A stretch of 64,000 nt of DNA from Acinetobacter radioresistens DSM 6976 = NBRC 102413 = CIP 103788 (GCF_006757745.1 NZ_AP019740.1:1116001-1180000); one strand, 5' to 3'. Positions 36,511 to 46,948 are shown, counted from the first letter of the stretch. The notes: generated by a model not told the origin, from the sequence alone. Numbers and translations: made by a program.

Positions 36511-36910
36511 TCAACAGCCTCATCAATATTTCCAGTTTGCACGTTCCGCACTGGCACAGTTAGGACGGGTTCACTGGTCTAAAGTTTATCTGATTCCCTG
36601 TCGGGATAGTATTGGTGCAGATTACTGGAATGCTGCCTGTCTGCTTGAAAGTCAGTTAAGTGCAAAGCAGATGCAGCAATGGAGCAAAGAACTGGAACAG
36701 CAGGCTGGGCGTATCCGGCCTTCTCATTGTATTACTCTCGATGTGGATGTAATTGCATGGGGGAATAACTTGCAACAGTTAAACTTTAATTCTAGAAAGA
36801 TGCCTCTGCCGCTGGATGTCAGAATTCCACTGCAGGATGTCGGGGTAAAATTACAGCCACAAAAAATCCAGCATCCGTATCCCTGCTGGAATATCGATAT
36901 GCTGGATTAA
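36467..36910 (+). CDS. FolK-like pyrophosphokinase homolog, catalytic residues degraded
   Basis: A 147-residue protein recognisable as HPPK-like by YLLALASNQQ at the start and by ITLDVDVIAWG near residues 88-98, which keeps the two metal-binding Asp of the LDxD motif. The Arg that precedes LDxD in functional enzymes (the GPRTLD context) is absent, replaced by CIT, and the later conserved Pro-His/Arg loop is not visible; the protein is also shorter than usual. It starts at TTG within folB, 44 bp before its end, after TAGGAA. Catalytic activity is doubtful. A conventional folK is probably encoded elsewhere. Confidence 0.7.
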   Translation: MNATVTCYLLALASNQQPHQYFQFARSALAQLGRVHWSKVYLIPCRDSIGADYWNAACLLESQLSAKQMQQWSKELEQQAGRIRPSHCITLDVDVIAWGNNLQQLNFNSRKMPLPLDVRIPLQDVGVKLQPQKIQHPYPCWNIDMLD

Positions 36911-36970
36911 AGTAGTTTTATATATCAGAAGACTAAATATTCCTGTGATTTAAAACTAAAGGACAAAGCA

Positions 36971-37606
36971 TTAAATGTAGTAACTGGTTTTAGTCATCAG
37001 TTTAGAAATTGCTGTCATGGTCATCCGGACTGGATAAGGCAGATCAACCCCTCCGGCATTCAATGCAGTATCCCGGTGATGCAATTCATCTTCGTTCATC
37101 TGTTCCAGAATTTTTCGTGAACGGTCATCTTGGGCCGGTAACTGGCGAAGATGATCTTCCAGATGTAGACTGACCTGACGTTCAGTTTCGGCAACAAAGC
37201 CCAGACTATATTTATCACCTGCAATACCGGCAAGTGCGCCCATACCAAATGAAAGGCTGTACCAGACCGGATTAAGCAGGCTGGTGTGGCTATCAAGTTC
37301 CTTTAAACGGTCTTCACACCAAGCAAGATGATCCTGTTCCTCAATGGCCGCCTGTTCCATTTCCCGGCGCACATTTGGCAGCTTGGCAGTCAGTGCCTGA
37401 CCATGATAAAGCGCTTGGGCACATACCTCACCACTGTGATTCACACGCATTAGACCAGCTACATGGCGGGCATCACTTACAGTCAGATGGGTATCAGAAC
37501 TATGGGCGGGATTATCACGTTGGGCTGTAGTTGCGCCCGGAACCAGACTTCTTAGGGCCTGATCAAAAGATTGAATAAGACGGTCCATACCGGTGTAATG
37601 ACGCAT
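36971..37606 (-). CDS. coq7: Ubiquinone biosynthesis diiron hydroxylase Coq7
   Basis: Hydroxylates demethoxyubiquinol at the late step of ubiquinone synthesis, at the membrane. The diiron ligands can be placed at Glu60 (NHSGEVCAQ), Glu90 and His93 (EEQDH), Glu142 (AETERQV), Glu174 and His177 (EDELHH). The 211 residues are normal for the bacterial form. It begins 2 bp after the LplT-like gene, so the two are probably one transcript. Ubiquinol made here feeds the cyo oxidase of the same window. Confidence 0.95.
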   Translation of the reverse strand: MRHYTGMDRLIQSFDQALRSLVPGATTAQRDNPAHSSDTHLTVSDARHVAGLMRVNHSGEVCAQALYHGQALTAKLPNVRREMEQAAIEEQDHLAWCEDRLKELDSHTSLLNPVWYSLSFGMGALAGIAGDKYSLGFVAETERQVSLHLEDHLRQLPAQDDRSRKILEQMNEDELHHRDTALNAGGVDLPYPVRMTMTAISKLMTKTSYYI

Positions 37607-37608
37607 GG

Positions 37609-38928
37609 TTAATCCTCCAGGGAGTTTTGAGTATTTTCAAGCATCGGTTTTAGCCTGATCAACAGCCAAATGGTAAAAATAGCACTCAGTACCGCAGTGA
37701 TGACAAAAAGTATTTTAATATCAATTTTAAGTATGCTTAAGATTAAAATAGAAAAGATGGCGGAACTTACCATAAAAACAGCATTTAATATGTTATTTGC
37801 TGCGACCACCCGTGCCCGGTGTGAGCGAGGTGAATAAGCCTGCATCATGGCATACAGTGGAACAATATAAAAACCGCCACTGATACCCAGTAAAGTGACT
37901 GCCAGCATGACATGATAATAAACCCAGCCCTGATGGAAAAAATCACTCAAACTCAGCATTTCACCAGTACGTTCGGGTACAAACATCAAGCTGCCAGCAA
38001 GATAAAGTGCAAATATAGTCAGACCTACTGCGCCCACAGGCACCATTTTGATATTGACCTCACCACCACCAATCTTGCGGCACAGTAACGAACCGACTCC
38101 AATGCCTACAGAGAAAAAGGTTAATAACAGGCTGACCACATTTTCAGAAGCGTGCAGATTTTGCTGGGTAAGCTGAGGAATTTGGGTCAGGTAAGTAGCA
38201 CCATAAAACCAGTACCATGAGTTGCCAAGCAAAATAGTAAAAATTAATGGCAGACTTTTAGCATATTGAATTGTTTGGAAACTGGTTCTAAAAAAATTCC
38301 AGTCAATCTGGAGATCAGGGGCAGATACTTTTTGAGGTAAAATAAAACGGCTGGTTAAATAGCCTAAGCAAGCAATAACTACTACTGTCAGGCTGATCCA
38401 AAATAGATTGCCTTGAGAAATTGAGATTACGGCGCCGCCTAAAATCATGCCCATTAAAATCGCGATAGAGGTACCGGATTGAAACAGGGCATTACCAGAC
38501 ATTAACTCTTGTGGTTTTAAGATTTCAGGCAGAATCGCGTACTTAATTGGACCAAAAAAGGTCGAGTGAGTGCCCATCATAAATAGTGCAAGCAACAATA
38601 ACCATAGGTTACCCATCAGAAAGCCTGCACTGCCAATTAGCATGATCATAATCTCGAGAATTTTAATCATACGAACCAGGCGTGAGCGTTCATAACGATC
38701 TGCAATTTGTCCGGCAGTTGCTGAAAAAATAAAGTAAGGCAAAATAAATAACAGGGCAGCTAAATTATTTAGGGTACTGACCGGCACACCTTGCTGGTGA
38801 ATCCACCCATAAGTAATAACTAATAATAATCCCTGTTTATAAATATTATCATTAAGGGCCCCGAAAAATTGAGTTAAAAACATCGGCAGAAAGCGGCGCG
38901 AGTGAAGAAGATGTTCTGGTTTTTCCAT
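37609..38928 (-). CDS. LplT-like major facilitator transporter
   Basis: A polytopic protein of 439 residues with about 12 membrane helices. RFLPMFLTQFFGALNDNIYKQ at the N-terminus and TSIAILMGMILGGAVI are typical of the LplT lysophospholipid flippase family of the MFS. ATG 38928 is preferred over a TTG two codons upstream. In E. coli lplT is coupled to the acyltransferase gene aas; here no acyltransferase is fused or adjacent, so the lysophospholipid substrate is only inferred. Confidence 0.8.
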   Translation of the reverse strand: MEKPEHLLHSRRFLPMFLTQFFGALNDNIYKQGLLLVITYGWIHQQGVPVSTLNNLAALLFILPYFIFSATAGQIADRYERSRLVRMIKILEIMIMLIGSAGFLMGNLWLLLLALFMMGTHSTFFGPIKYAILPEILKPQELMSGNALFQSGTSIAILMGMILGGAVISISQGNLFWISLTVVVIACLGYLTSRFILPQKVSAPDLQIDWNFFRTSFQTIQYAKSLPLIFTILLGNSWYWFYGATYLTQIPQLTQQNLHASENVVSLLLTFFSVGIGVGSLLCRKIGGGEVNIKMVPVGAVGLTIFALYLAGSLMFVPERTGEMLSLSDFFHQGWVYYHVMLAVTLLGISGGFYIVPLYAMMQAYSPRSHRARVVAANNILNAVFMVSSAIFSILILSILKIDIKILFVITAVLSAIFTIWLLIRLKPMLENTQNSLED

Positions 38929-39098
38929 GGGCAATAAACTTCATTAGTTTTATTAAGAAATGTGTGTAAATAGTAAAACTCTAAGTAATTTCATGTATGA
39001 TATTTTTAACCGTTGAGCCATGAAAAACGAACTGTTTTGCCTGATTTCCGGTTTATTTATTAGGAAATTTTTCCACTAAAATAAATTTAGAGTTTTAC
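38929..39098. promoter_or_regulatory. Divergent lplT-like / tamA promoter region
   Basis: A 170-bp AT-rich region transcribed in both directions. No regulator site was assigned. No clear Shine-Dalgarno precedes the tamA ATG. Confidence 0.4.
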
Positions 39099-41855
39099 AT
39101 GCCTGCAAAAATTAACTTTAAACAGTCAGCTCTGACCCGGTCAATACACCGTATACTGAAAATAAATCATATCAATAAACTGGTCTATACAAATGTATTT
39201 TTAAGTATATTTACTGCCTCTGTCTATGCACAAGAGGAACCTATCCCGACTTACCGGCCAGAATCCAAGCCAGTATTAACCAGTCGTAGTGAGGCAAAAG
39301 GCCAGCCTGAAGATGATCAGGATGAGATAGCCGCTGCACCTTCCATGACAGAACAAGAATTACAAAAAGTAGTTGAAGAAAAGAAAGAAGAAATAACGCA
39401 GGATCGGAGCGTAAATCAGGACAGCTTAAGATTGCTGGAGCAGCAGACAGATCAGGATACTAAATCAGCCTTTAAACCCATAGAGTTTGAAGATCTTGAA
39501 GAGTATCCGGTCGAGCAGATTGACCAGAGTATGGCCAATGAAATTTACCGTGTCGCAGAAGAGGCAAAATCAGAGGCTCAAGCATTTCGTGCAGGTTTAA
39601 ACCGTGCTCCGGAAACGGCTATTCCTGAGGCAAGCCAGCAGGAGCTGACGGCCATTAACCAGGCACCTGTAAATGTTGACCAGTTAATGCAGCAAATTCA
39701 GTCAGATCGTGCAATTGTAGCAGAAATCAACGAATCAGGTCGTACATTATCTGCACTGGATACCGGAAAAACTACGCCTAAAGATGCTGAAAAACCGAAT
39801 ATCTTCAAACGAGCCTTGTACCGGATTCGTCCGCCACGAGATATGAGTACAGCAGAAACAGTGCCACGGATTACCGCGACTGTTGAGGGTGCTCCTCCAG
39901 AGCTGGCTGCCAATATACGAGGAAAACTTTCCAGTTTTACCCAAGAGTCATTTGAGGACTTTAATAGTGCTTTACCACAATTACGCAGTCTCTCAAATCA
40001 GGCTGCGCAGGCGGTGGGTTACTATAACTCGACCTTTCGCTTTGAAAAAGTAAGTGATAGCCGGGTACGGGTATATGTCCAGCCGAATGAGCCGGTACGT
40101 ATTACCGAGCAGGATATTGAAATTTCTGGGGAAGGTAGTGAACAGCCACAATTTCAGGTTATCGAGCTTATTCCCGATCAGGACGTTGGTGATATTTTTC
40201 ATCATGGACTTTATGAAGAGACCAAACGCCGTATCACTGATGCAGCTAGCAATAACGGTTATTTCGATGCTTACTGGCGCCTGCATGATGTCAAAATCAG
40301 TCAGCCGCAGAATACGGCAGAAATCAATTTGCGTTATGAAACTGGTGACCGATATAGCCTGAAGAAACCTGTATTCCAGATGAGTGATCCTTCCAAACCC
40401 TTTCCGCTGGATGATGATATCTTACAGAGTATGGTTCCCTGGAAAGAAGGTGATGACTATACTTCTTGGCGTATTAACACGCTGGCAAACAACCTCACCA
40501 ATGCGCGCTATTTTAACTATACCTTGGTCGATGCAGTAAAGCCGGATCCGATAGAAAAACCGCTCGAACTTCCGCCAGATATACAGACCCTGCTTGACCA
40601 GCAGCAAATTTCTGAACAGACATTAACACAGGATCAGCAACGTAATAAAAGTACTTCTGCGCAGGAAGTTACCCAGAACGTAGTCGATGAAAAACAGTTT
40701 GCCGGCACACAGCCAGATATACAACAAGTCTCACTGGCCCGCGAGCAACAGCAGGTCCAGGATGAGCGGGAAGCACAGCAGGAACAGTTACGTGAGCAGG
40801 CCCGTGCAGAAAGAAGCATTCCGGTTCTCATTACTTTAAATGCCGATAGTTTAAATAGTGTTGAAACTGGTATTGGTTATGGTAGTGACACAGGCGCGCG
40901 CCTGCGTACCCAGTATCGTCGTGCCATCGTGAATCGGCGTGGTCATGCTTTTGACAGTAATCTGGAAGTATCTAAAATCCGTCAGGCGCTTGATGGCCGT
41001 TATACGATTCCATATAACCATCCAACTGACGATTATATTAACCTGGTTGGTGGATATGAGCGTGAAGAGCGGGAAGATGTCGGTAAAGGCCTTAATCTGG
41101 ATATTGAGTCAGCAGTTGCAGGCATAGACCGGATTATCAAAAATCCGCGAGGCCAGTGGCAACATACTTTTGGGGCCCGTTACCGTTTAGACCGGCTGAA
41201 CCAGCGTGGAAATATCGTATCAGACAGCATACCAGATGCATTCCAGATCCCCGGTTCAAATCCTGAACAGCAGTCTTTACTATTTGGCTATGAAACCTCA
41301 CGTCTTGACAGCGATGCACGGGTAAATCCAACTCGTGGTTTTAGACAAACCTATAAAGTGGAACTGGGTAGTAAAACCTTACTTTCTGATGCTGATATGG
41401 CACTGGTTAATGCTGGCTGGCGCTTTATTTATTCGCTAGGTGAAAATAATGATCATCAGTTCGTGGGGCGTGCTGATGTTGGTTATATTTTTACAGAAGA
41501 TTTTGATCAGGTTCCCTATAATATTCGGTACTTTACCGGCGGTGACCAGAGCATTCGGGGCTTTGATTACAAGAGCCTGTCACCAGAAGTGTTTGGTTAT
41601 AAAGTAGGTGGCCAGGCTTTAGCAACGACATCGCTAGAATATAATTATCAATTTAAAGATGGCTGGAGAGCAGCAGTATTTGCTGATGCTGGCAATGCTT
41701 ATGATAAAGATTTTAATACACCGACCGCTTATAGCGCCGGTTTGGGTATCCGCTGGAGTTCACCGGTAGGACCGATACGTCTGGATGTCGCCGCAGGGCT
41801 TTCAGATGATAATATACCTATCCGGTTACATTTTTTTATTGGCCCACAACTTTAA
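39099..41855 (+). CDS. tamA: TamA-like BamA-superfamily outer membrane protein, enlarged
   Basis: The outer membrane half of the translocation and assembly module, which with TamB helps lipids or beta-barrel proteins reach the outer membrane. A long signal region ends at TASVYAQ (about residue 45). Residues about 46-260 are an acidic, Gln/Glu-rich, probably disordered extension. POTRA-like domains follow (about 261-480), interrupted by a Gln-rich, coiled-coil-prone insert (about 485-570) before the 16-strand barrel. The lid motif YFTGGDQSIRGFDYKSLSP and the final strand IRLHFFIGPQL are present. At 918 residues it is far larger than E. coli TamA (577). tamB follows 29 bp later. Confidence 0.92.
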   Translation: MPAKINFKQSALTRSIHRILKINHINKLVYTNVFLSIFTASVYAQEEPIPTYRPESKPVLTSRSEAKGQPEDDQDEIAAAPSMTEQELQKVVEEKKEEITQDRSVNQDSLRLLEQQTDQDTKSAFKPIEFEDLEEYPVEQIDQSMANEIYRVAEEAKSEAQAFRAGLNRAPETAIPEASQQELTAINQAPVNVDQLMQQIQSDRAIVAEINESGRTLSALDTGKTTPKDAEKPNIFKRALYRIRPPRDMSTAETVPRITATVEGAPPELAANIRGKLSSFTQESFEDFNSALPQLRSLSNQAAQAVGYYNSTFRFEKVSDSRVRVYVQPNEPVRITEQDIEISGEGSEQPQFQVIELIPDQDVGDIFHHGLYEETKRRITDAASNNGYFDAYWRLHDVKISQPQNTAEINLRYETGDRYSLKKPVFQMSDPSKPFPLDDDILQSMVPWKEGDDYTSWRINTLANNLTNARYFNYTLVDAVKPDPIEKPLELPPDIQTLLDQQQISEQTLTQDQQRNKSTSAQEVTQNVVDEKQFAGTQPDIQQVSLAREQQQVQDEREAQQEQLREQARAERSIPVLITLNADSLNSVETGIGYGSDTGARLRTQYRRAIVNRRGHAFDSNLEVSKIRQALDGRYTIPYNHPTDDYINLVGGYEREEREDVGKGLNLDIESAVAGIDRIIKNPRGQWQHTFGARYRLDRLNQRGNIVSDSIPDAFQIPGSNPEQQSLLFGYETSRLDSDARVNPTRGFRQTYKVELGSKTLLSDADMALVNAGWRFIYSLGENNDHQFVGRADVGYIFTEDFDQVPYNIRYFTGGDQSIRGFDYKSLSPEVFGYKVGGQALATTSLEYNYQFKDGWRAAVFADAGNAYDKDFNTPTAYSAGLGIRWSSPVGPIRLDVAAGLSDDNIPIRLHFFIGPQL

Positions 41856-41884
41856 TAAATATATAAAATTTTCTCGGGAATATT

Positions 41885-44800
41885 ATGGCTGATGCAGAAC
41901 AGCGGGTAAATTCACCCGCTCCAGCACCTAAAAAAAATCATCGTAAACGTGTAATTCGTAGTGCACTTTTTGCTTTATTGATTGTGATACTGCTTTTGGC
42001 ATCCGCATTGGGGATTATGTTTTCTACAGACCGCGGCAGTAAATTTTTACTGGACCGGGTGCTGGAGCGACAGACCTTTATTGTATATGAATATGAAGGT
42101 GGGAACTTACTGCGCGGCATTACACTGCGTAATATTCTGGTTAAGGTGAAACAGGTCGATGTAAAAATTGACCGCGCCGAGATTACTTTGGGATGGCGGG
42201 CAATACTGCAAAAAGAACTGCATTTGAATTATGCCGACGTGCGTAATTTACAGGTGATTAATAATAAACCTTCTGATGGTAAACCATTTGAATTTAAAGA
42301 TATTAAACTTCCTTTTGTACTTCGGGTAGATAATGGAACAGTTGACCATTTACTGATTAAAACCACCACCTCTGCAGTGGATTTTTATAATATTGAATTA
42401 AATGATGCTCTTTGGTCAGGTACTGAGCTGAACTTCGAGCGTTCACGTATGGATATGGGCTATTTAAGTCTGCGCAATGCAACAGGCCGGATTATCTTTT
42501 CAGGTAATTATCCATTAAATGCCATTGGCGATTTGAATATTCCCGCTTTAAGAAATAACCTTAATATTCATGATATTAAAATAGTAGCTAAGGGCAGTCT
42601 GGATAGTATTCAGGCGGGTGTGGCCACTAATACTCCAGATTTGCTTACTGGCTGGGTAGTCTTGCATCCGGTACGTGAACATGTGCCTATGTTTGGTGAG
42701 CTACAGTTGAATAATTATCACTGGCCTTTAATGACCGAGCAGAAACTGTTCAGTGAAAAAGGCGTAGCAAAGTTTAATGGAGATATTAAACAGCTTGATC
42801 TAGATATAAATACCGATCTGAGCGGTAAAGATATTCCTAAAGGTCAATATAATGCCTTGATGAATACTGACTTAGTCAATCAGCTTAATATTACCAATTT
42901 AAATGGCCAGCTAATGGGCGGTTCAATTAATCTGGCAGGCAGAGTCGGTTGGGACGAACAGGTAACTTGGGATTTAAAAGGCCGTGCAGACCGCCTTAAT
43001 CCAGATAATAAAATTTTGCCTCAAGCCGTACGAGATTTCTTGCCACCCTCTTTAGATGCAAATCTTGCTTCTAGCGGTACACTGGAAAACGGGTTGCATG
43101 CTACTGGTCTTATAGACTTTGACCGTTATGAAACCTGGAATTTGAAACTGGACCAAAAGGCTGGGGAGACAGGGCGTCCACAACCTATGTTGCTGGATGT
43201 GCGCTGGAATAATATTGATCGTGCCGTACCTTATGTGGGCTGGTTAAGCAGTGAATCCGGCCGCGTTAATCTAGCCTTGGTCGAAGGTCAGCAGAATATC
43301 CATGTGGCAACAGTAGTCCGCCGTAATGAAGAAGGTATGTTGCCACCGGGTCAATATAATGCTCAACTCAATCTGAAAAATAATATTCTCAATGTACCTG
43401 CGTTCAGCTATAAGGCAGCTCAAGGTGGTCTGAGTGGGCATGCCAAAGTTTTACTTCCGCATGAGAAGCGTCGGTTAAGCTGGAATGCTTTTATAAAAGC
43501 CCAGAACTTTAATCCGCAAACTGTTGTTGCCAGTGCACCTGTCAATTTATTAAATGGTTCAGTCAGCGGTAGCGGCTATGCACGGCCAAACCAGCAGATT
43601 ATTCAACTTAAGAATATCAATCTGTCTGGTCGACTGGCCCAAAATCAGCAGGAAACTGTGCAGCTCAGTGGTAACAGTAATATTGCCTTGCTATTCCGGG
43701 ATGAGAAGTCTGGCGGAGGGCTACGCGGTTTTGGTGTAAATTACGATGGTTCGCTTAATGCCTTTAACCAAGGTAAGGGCTTGTTGAAATTACGCATGTC
43801 AGGTACACCAGAACTTATACGAATTAAAGAGCTGCAACACAAGGGAATAGCCGGACAAATACAGGCTAATGGTCTGCTTAATTTGAAAAATGGAATAAGC
43901 TGGGACCTGAATGCTTCATTAATCCGGTTTAAACCGCACTATTTTGTTTCTAGCGTTAAGGGTGAGTTGTCTGGAAATATCAAGACACAAGGGGTTTGGT
44001 CAGATACTTTAAAACGTATTAACCTTCAGAAACTAAATCTTGCAGGATTTATTAATAACCGGCCTGTACGAGGACGGGGCAATCTGGCGGTAGTCATTGA
44101 CTCCAGAGAGCAAGGTCTTTTGCCTCAGCAGTTTGAAGCTAATAACTTGTTTCTGGCATATGGTAAAAATCAGGTACAGGCAACAGGTAATGCCCAGAAC
44201 CTGAGAATCAAAATTAATGCGCCTGCATTATATGAGCTATACAGCGGCTTACGTGGTCGTGCTTATGGCTATGTTAATTTACAGGCTCAACCCCGCTTAA
44301 GACTGACTACAAATCTGGTAGTGGATAATCTGGCACTGAACAATCTGTTCAGTATACGCAAGCTCTCGGTTCGAGGTGAGTTGCCATCTTCAGATACAGC
44401 ACCTACAGTTTTGACTGGACGTCTTGAAAACCTGCGCCGTGGTGACCGAGAAATTCGTGAAGGAGTGATTCGGATTGCGGGTACCCGTAAAGCCCATGTG
44501 ATGACAGCTGAGGCAAATAACCGCCATACTCGTTTTTTTGTACGTTTGGCAGGTGGTTTTAATACACAAAATGACTGGTTAGGCCAGATACAGCAAGGGG
44601 ATTTCAACTCGACACGTACACATCTGGTTCAGCAGCAAAATGCTCCGGTAATTTATTCGGCTGCGCGTACTGAACTTTATGTTGGGCAGCATTGCTGGGC
44701 CAGTCAGCAAAGTCGATTATGTCTGGATCAACCTTTGCGTGTGAGTAAAACCAGAGGCAGTGCCTCACTGGTAACAACTAATCTTGATTTGAATGATTTT

Positions 44801-46399
44801 GCTGCATTTATGCCGGAAGGTCTGGCAGTTACCGGGAAACTGAATGGGTATGCAAGAGCATCATGGGCGCAAGGAAGTAAACCGAAAATTGATGCGCGGC
44901 TGGTTACCCGAAATGGTGAAATCGGTATGGCTGCGGAAGATCCGCAGGAAGTATCGACGGCTGTACGTTATGATGAACTGAGTGTAATTGCCAAGAGTAT
45001 CAGTGAAGGATTGCAATTACGTCTTGATGTAACCACCCCAGCAATTGGTACAGGTTATGCAAACGTGGTTATTAATCCTTATCAGACCCCGATGCCAATG
45101 CGTGGTGAAGTCGCTTTTGACCGGATTCAGCTCAGTGTACTTAAGCCATTTATTCAGGATGTGCGTTCACTTAGTGGTACTTTATCACTTGCCGGAAAAA
45201 TTGGTGGTTACTTAACCCAGCCAGAATTTAATGGAGATCTACGCTTAAAAGACGGCGCTATCAGCATGATTTCACTGCCAGTAAATCTGACCAATATCCA
45301 AGTTTATTCAGCTATCCGTCAAGATCAGGCCACCATTAATGGTGCTTTCAACAGTGGCCGTGGAGTAGGCTCTTTAACGGGTAGTGTGGACTGGCGTAAT
45401 GATCCGAGAATTCAACTCAGTTTGAAGGGTGAGAATCTGCTCATCCGTCAGGCTCCTCTGGTAACTGCTGTAGTGACTCCGGAAGTATCTTTAGACGTAT
45501 TGCCAATGAGTAAGCGTTTGACACTTAAAGGTAAGATTGATGTGCCACGCGCGCTTATTTCTATGCCGGAATCCAGTGCGCCAGTAGTAAATGTATCTTC
45601 AGATGTTCGTGTAGTACAGGAAGGCCAGGATCAGCTTTCAATCCTGCGTTCAGCCCGACCGTGGGATATCCGTGCCGATGTGCAGGTCAATCTGGGTGAT
45701 CAGGTGATCTTTCAAGGCTTTGACAGTCGTATTCCACTGTTGGGCCGGGTTTATCTGACCCAGCGCGGTCTGGAGACTGCAATGAATGCTAATGGTGCCA
45801 TCGGGGTGAGTCGTCAAGTAAAAATTGAAGCGTATGGCCAGCGTCTGGACTTGAATCGGGCAATTGCACGTTTTAATGGTCCTCTATCTAACCCGTCACT
45901 TGATGTTGAAGCCAGTAAAAATGTTCAGGGCAGTACTGTCGGGGTACGTGTGACGGGTACAGCATCCAGTCCAAATATCCAGATTTATAATGATGCTGGA
46001 CTTTCTGAGCAGGAAGCATTAAATGCGATACTTACCGGGCGAATTAATGAAGGTACAACTGGTCTGAATAATGCAGAAGGCTTTAGATCCGATGTAAATA
46101 ATACAATTGCAGCAGCGGGTATCAGTCTGGGGCTGGGTGGTACACGTGCCTTTACCAATCAGATTGGGCGTACTTTTGGTTTAAGTGGTCTGGCGCTAGA
46201 TGCACAGGGCACCGGAGATGATACTCAAGTGAGCCTGACCGGTTATATTACGCCTGACCTTTATATCCGTTATGGAGTTGGGGTATTTACACCGGTTAAT
46301 ACACTTACCGTTCGTTACCAGGTGAACCGTCGCTTATATCTGGAGGCGAGCCAGTCGCTAGAACGTGCTATAGATCTATTTTATAACTGGCGTTTTTAA
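41885..46399 (+). CDS. tamB: TamB translocation/assembly module protein
   Basis: An AsmA-superfamily inner-membrane-anchored protein that spans the periplasm as a long beta groove and is implicated in lipid transport and outer membrane protein assembly with TamA. A short cytoplasmic N-terminus is followed by one membrane helix (about 22-47, ALFALLIVILLLASALGIM). The rest is repetitive beta structure, ending in the conserved TamB domain (DUF490) with FNGPLSNPSLDVEA, LTGRINEG and a C-terminal RAIDLFYNWRF. At 1504 residues it is somewhat longer than E. coli TamB. Same operon as tamA. Confidence 0.95.
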   Translation: MADAEQRVNSPAPAPKKNHRKRVIRSALFALLIVILLLASALGIMFSTDRGSKFLLDRVLERQTFIVYEYEGGNLLRGITLRNILVKVKQVDVKIDRAEITLGWRAILQKELHLNYADVRNLQVINNKPSDGKPFEFKDIKLPFVLRVDNGTVDHLLIKTTTSAVDFYNIELNDALWSGTELNFERSRMDMGYLSLRNATGRIIFSGNYPLNAIGDLNIPALRNNLNIHDIKIVAKGSLDSIQAGVATNTPDLLTGWVVLHPVREHVPMFGELQLNNYHWPLMTEQKLFSEKGVAKFNGDIKQLDLDINTDLSGKDIPKGQYNALMNTDLVNQLNITNLNGQLMGGSINLAGRVGWDEQVTWDLKGRADRLNPDNKILPQAVRDFLPPSLDANLASSGTLENGLHATGLIDFDRYETWNLKLDQKAGETGRPQPMLLDVRWNNIDRAVPYVGWLSSESGRVNLALVEGQQNIHVATVVRRNEEGMLPPGQYNAQLNLKNNILNVPAFSYKAAQGGLSGHAKVLLPHEKRRLSWNAFIKAQNFNPQTVVASAPVNLLNGSVSGSGYARPNQQIIQLKNINLSGRLAQNQQETVQLSGNSNIALLFRDEKSGGGLRGFGVNYDGSLNAFNQGKGLLKLRMSGTPELIRIKELQHKGIAGQIQANGLLNLKNGISWDLNASLIRFKPHYFVSSVKGELSGNIKTQGVWSDTLKRINLQKLNLAGFINNRPVRGRGNLAVVIDSREQGLLPQQFEANNLFLAYGKNQVQATGNAQNLRIKINAPALYELYSGLRGRAYGYVNLQAQPRLRLTTNLVVDNLALNNLFSIRKLSVRGELPSSDTAPTVLTGRLENLRRGDREIREGVIRIAGTRKAHVMTAEANNRHTRFFVRLAGGFNTQNDWLGQIQQGDFNSTRTHLVQQQNAPVIYSAARTELYVGQHCWASQQSRLCLDQPLRVSKTRGSASLVTTNLDLNDFAAFMPEGLAVTGKLNGYARASWAQGSKPKIDARLVTRNGEIGMAAEDPQEVSTAVRYDELSVIAKSISEGLQLRLDVTTPAIGTGYANVVINPYQTPMPMRGEVAFDRIQLSVLKPFIQDVRSLSGTLSLAGKIGGYLTQPEFNGDLRLKDGAISMISLPVNLTNIQVYSAIRQDQATINGAFNSGRGVGSLTGSVDWRNDPRIQLSLKGENLLIRQAPLVTAVVTPEVSLDVLPMSKRLTLKGKIDVPRALISMPESSAPVVNVSSDVRVVQEGQDQLSILRSARPWDIRADVQVNLGDQVIFQGFDSRIPLLGRVYLTQRGLETAMNANGAIGVSRQVKIEAYGQRLDLNRAIARFNGPLSNPSLDVEASKNVQGSTVGVRVTGTASSPNIQIYNDAGLSEQEALNAILTGRINEGTTGLNNAEGFRSDVNNTIAAAGISLGLGGTRAFTNQIGRTFGLSGLALDAQGTGDDTQVSLTGYITPDLYIRYGVGVFTPVNTLTVRYQVNRRLYLEASQSLERAIDLFYNWRF

Positions 46400-46418
46400 T
46401 CTGTTTTCAAATATAGAC

Positions 46419-46454
46419 AAACAGGACATTCTTTCGAAAATGTCCTGTTTTTTT
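46419..46454 (+). terminator. Intrinsic terminator after tamB
   Basis: A 12-bp stem AAACAGGACATT / AATGTCCTGTTT with an 8-base loop, followed by TTTT. Confidence 0.9.
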
Positions 46455-46585
46455 GCAAATTCTAAACGGTAAAAGTAAATGAAATTTCAAATATTTTTAT
46501 CCACTATTTCGTACAATAACTCATTAAATAAGTTATATACTTAATATGAGAACAATAATGAAACCATAATAGAATAATCAGGAGA

Positions 46586-46948
46586 ATGAGTATGCTCGTG
46601 ATACGAAATCCCGGGGTGTATCGCATGCATCGTGCTGTAGCCATTTTGTATGTCGCAGCTATTTTCATCCTACTATTTTTTGTACTGTATTTTCCGCAGG
46701 TGCCTGAAAAGAAATATATTAATCTGGCTTTTATAGTGTTGCTGGTTATGCTGGCACTGGCTCATGTCCGAGCCGCAATTGAAGTCAAATATGGCACAGA
46801 TTATGGTCGGCGCCTGTCTCGCTTACTTGGTATTATTTTACTTTTTAGTTTTCCCATCGGTACGGCTATTGGTATCTATATATTAATCAAAACGAAAGCA
46901 CAGTACTGGCAACCTTATAATGCCCGGTACTTAAGTTATGGTGATTAA
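46586..46948 (+). CDS. Small multi-pass membrane protein, unknown
   Basis: A 120-residue protein with three predicted membrane helices (about 18-36, 46-64 and 82-103) and short charged ends. AGGAG lies just before the ATG. It shows no catalytic motif; the overall pattern is of small conserved inner membrane proteins of unknown function. It is not obviously co-transcribed with tamB, because a strong terminator intervenes. Confidence 0.75.
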   Translation: MSMLVIRNPGVYRMHRAVAILYVAAIFILLFFVLYFPQVPEKKYINLAFIVLLVMLALAHVRAAIEVKYGTDYGRRLSRLLGIILLFSFPIGTAIGIYILIKTKAQYWQPYNARYLSYGD

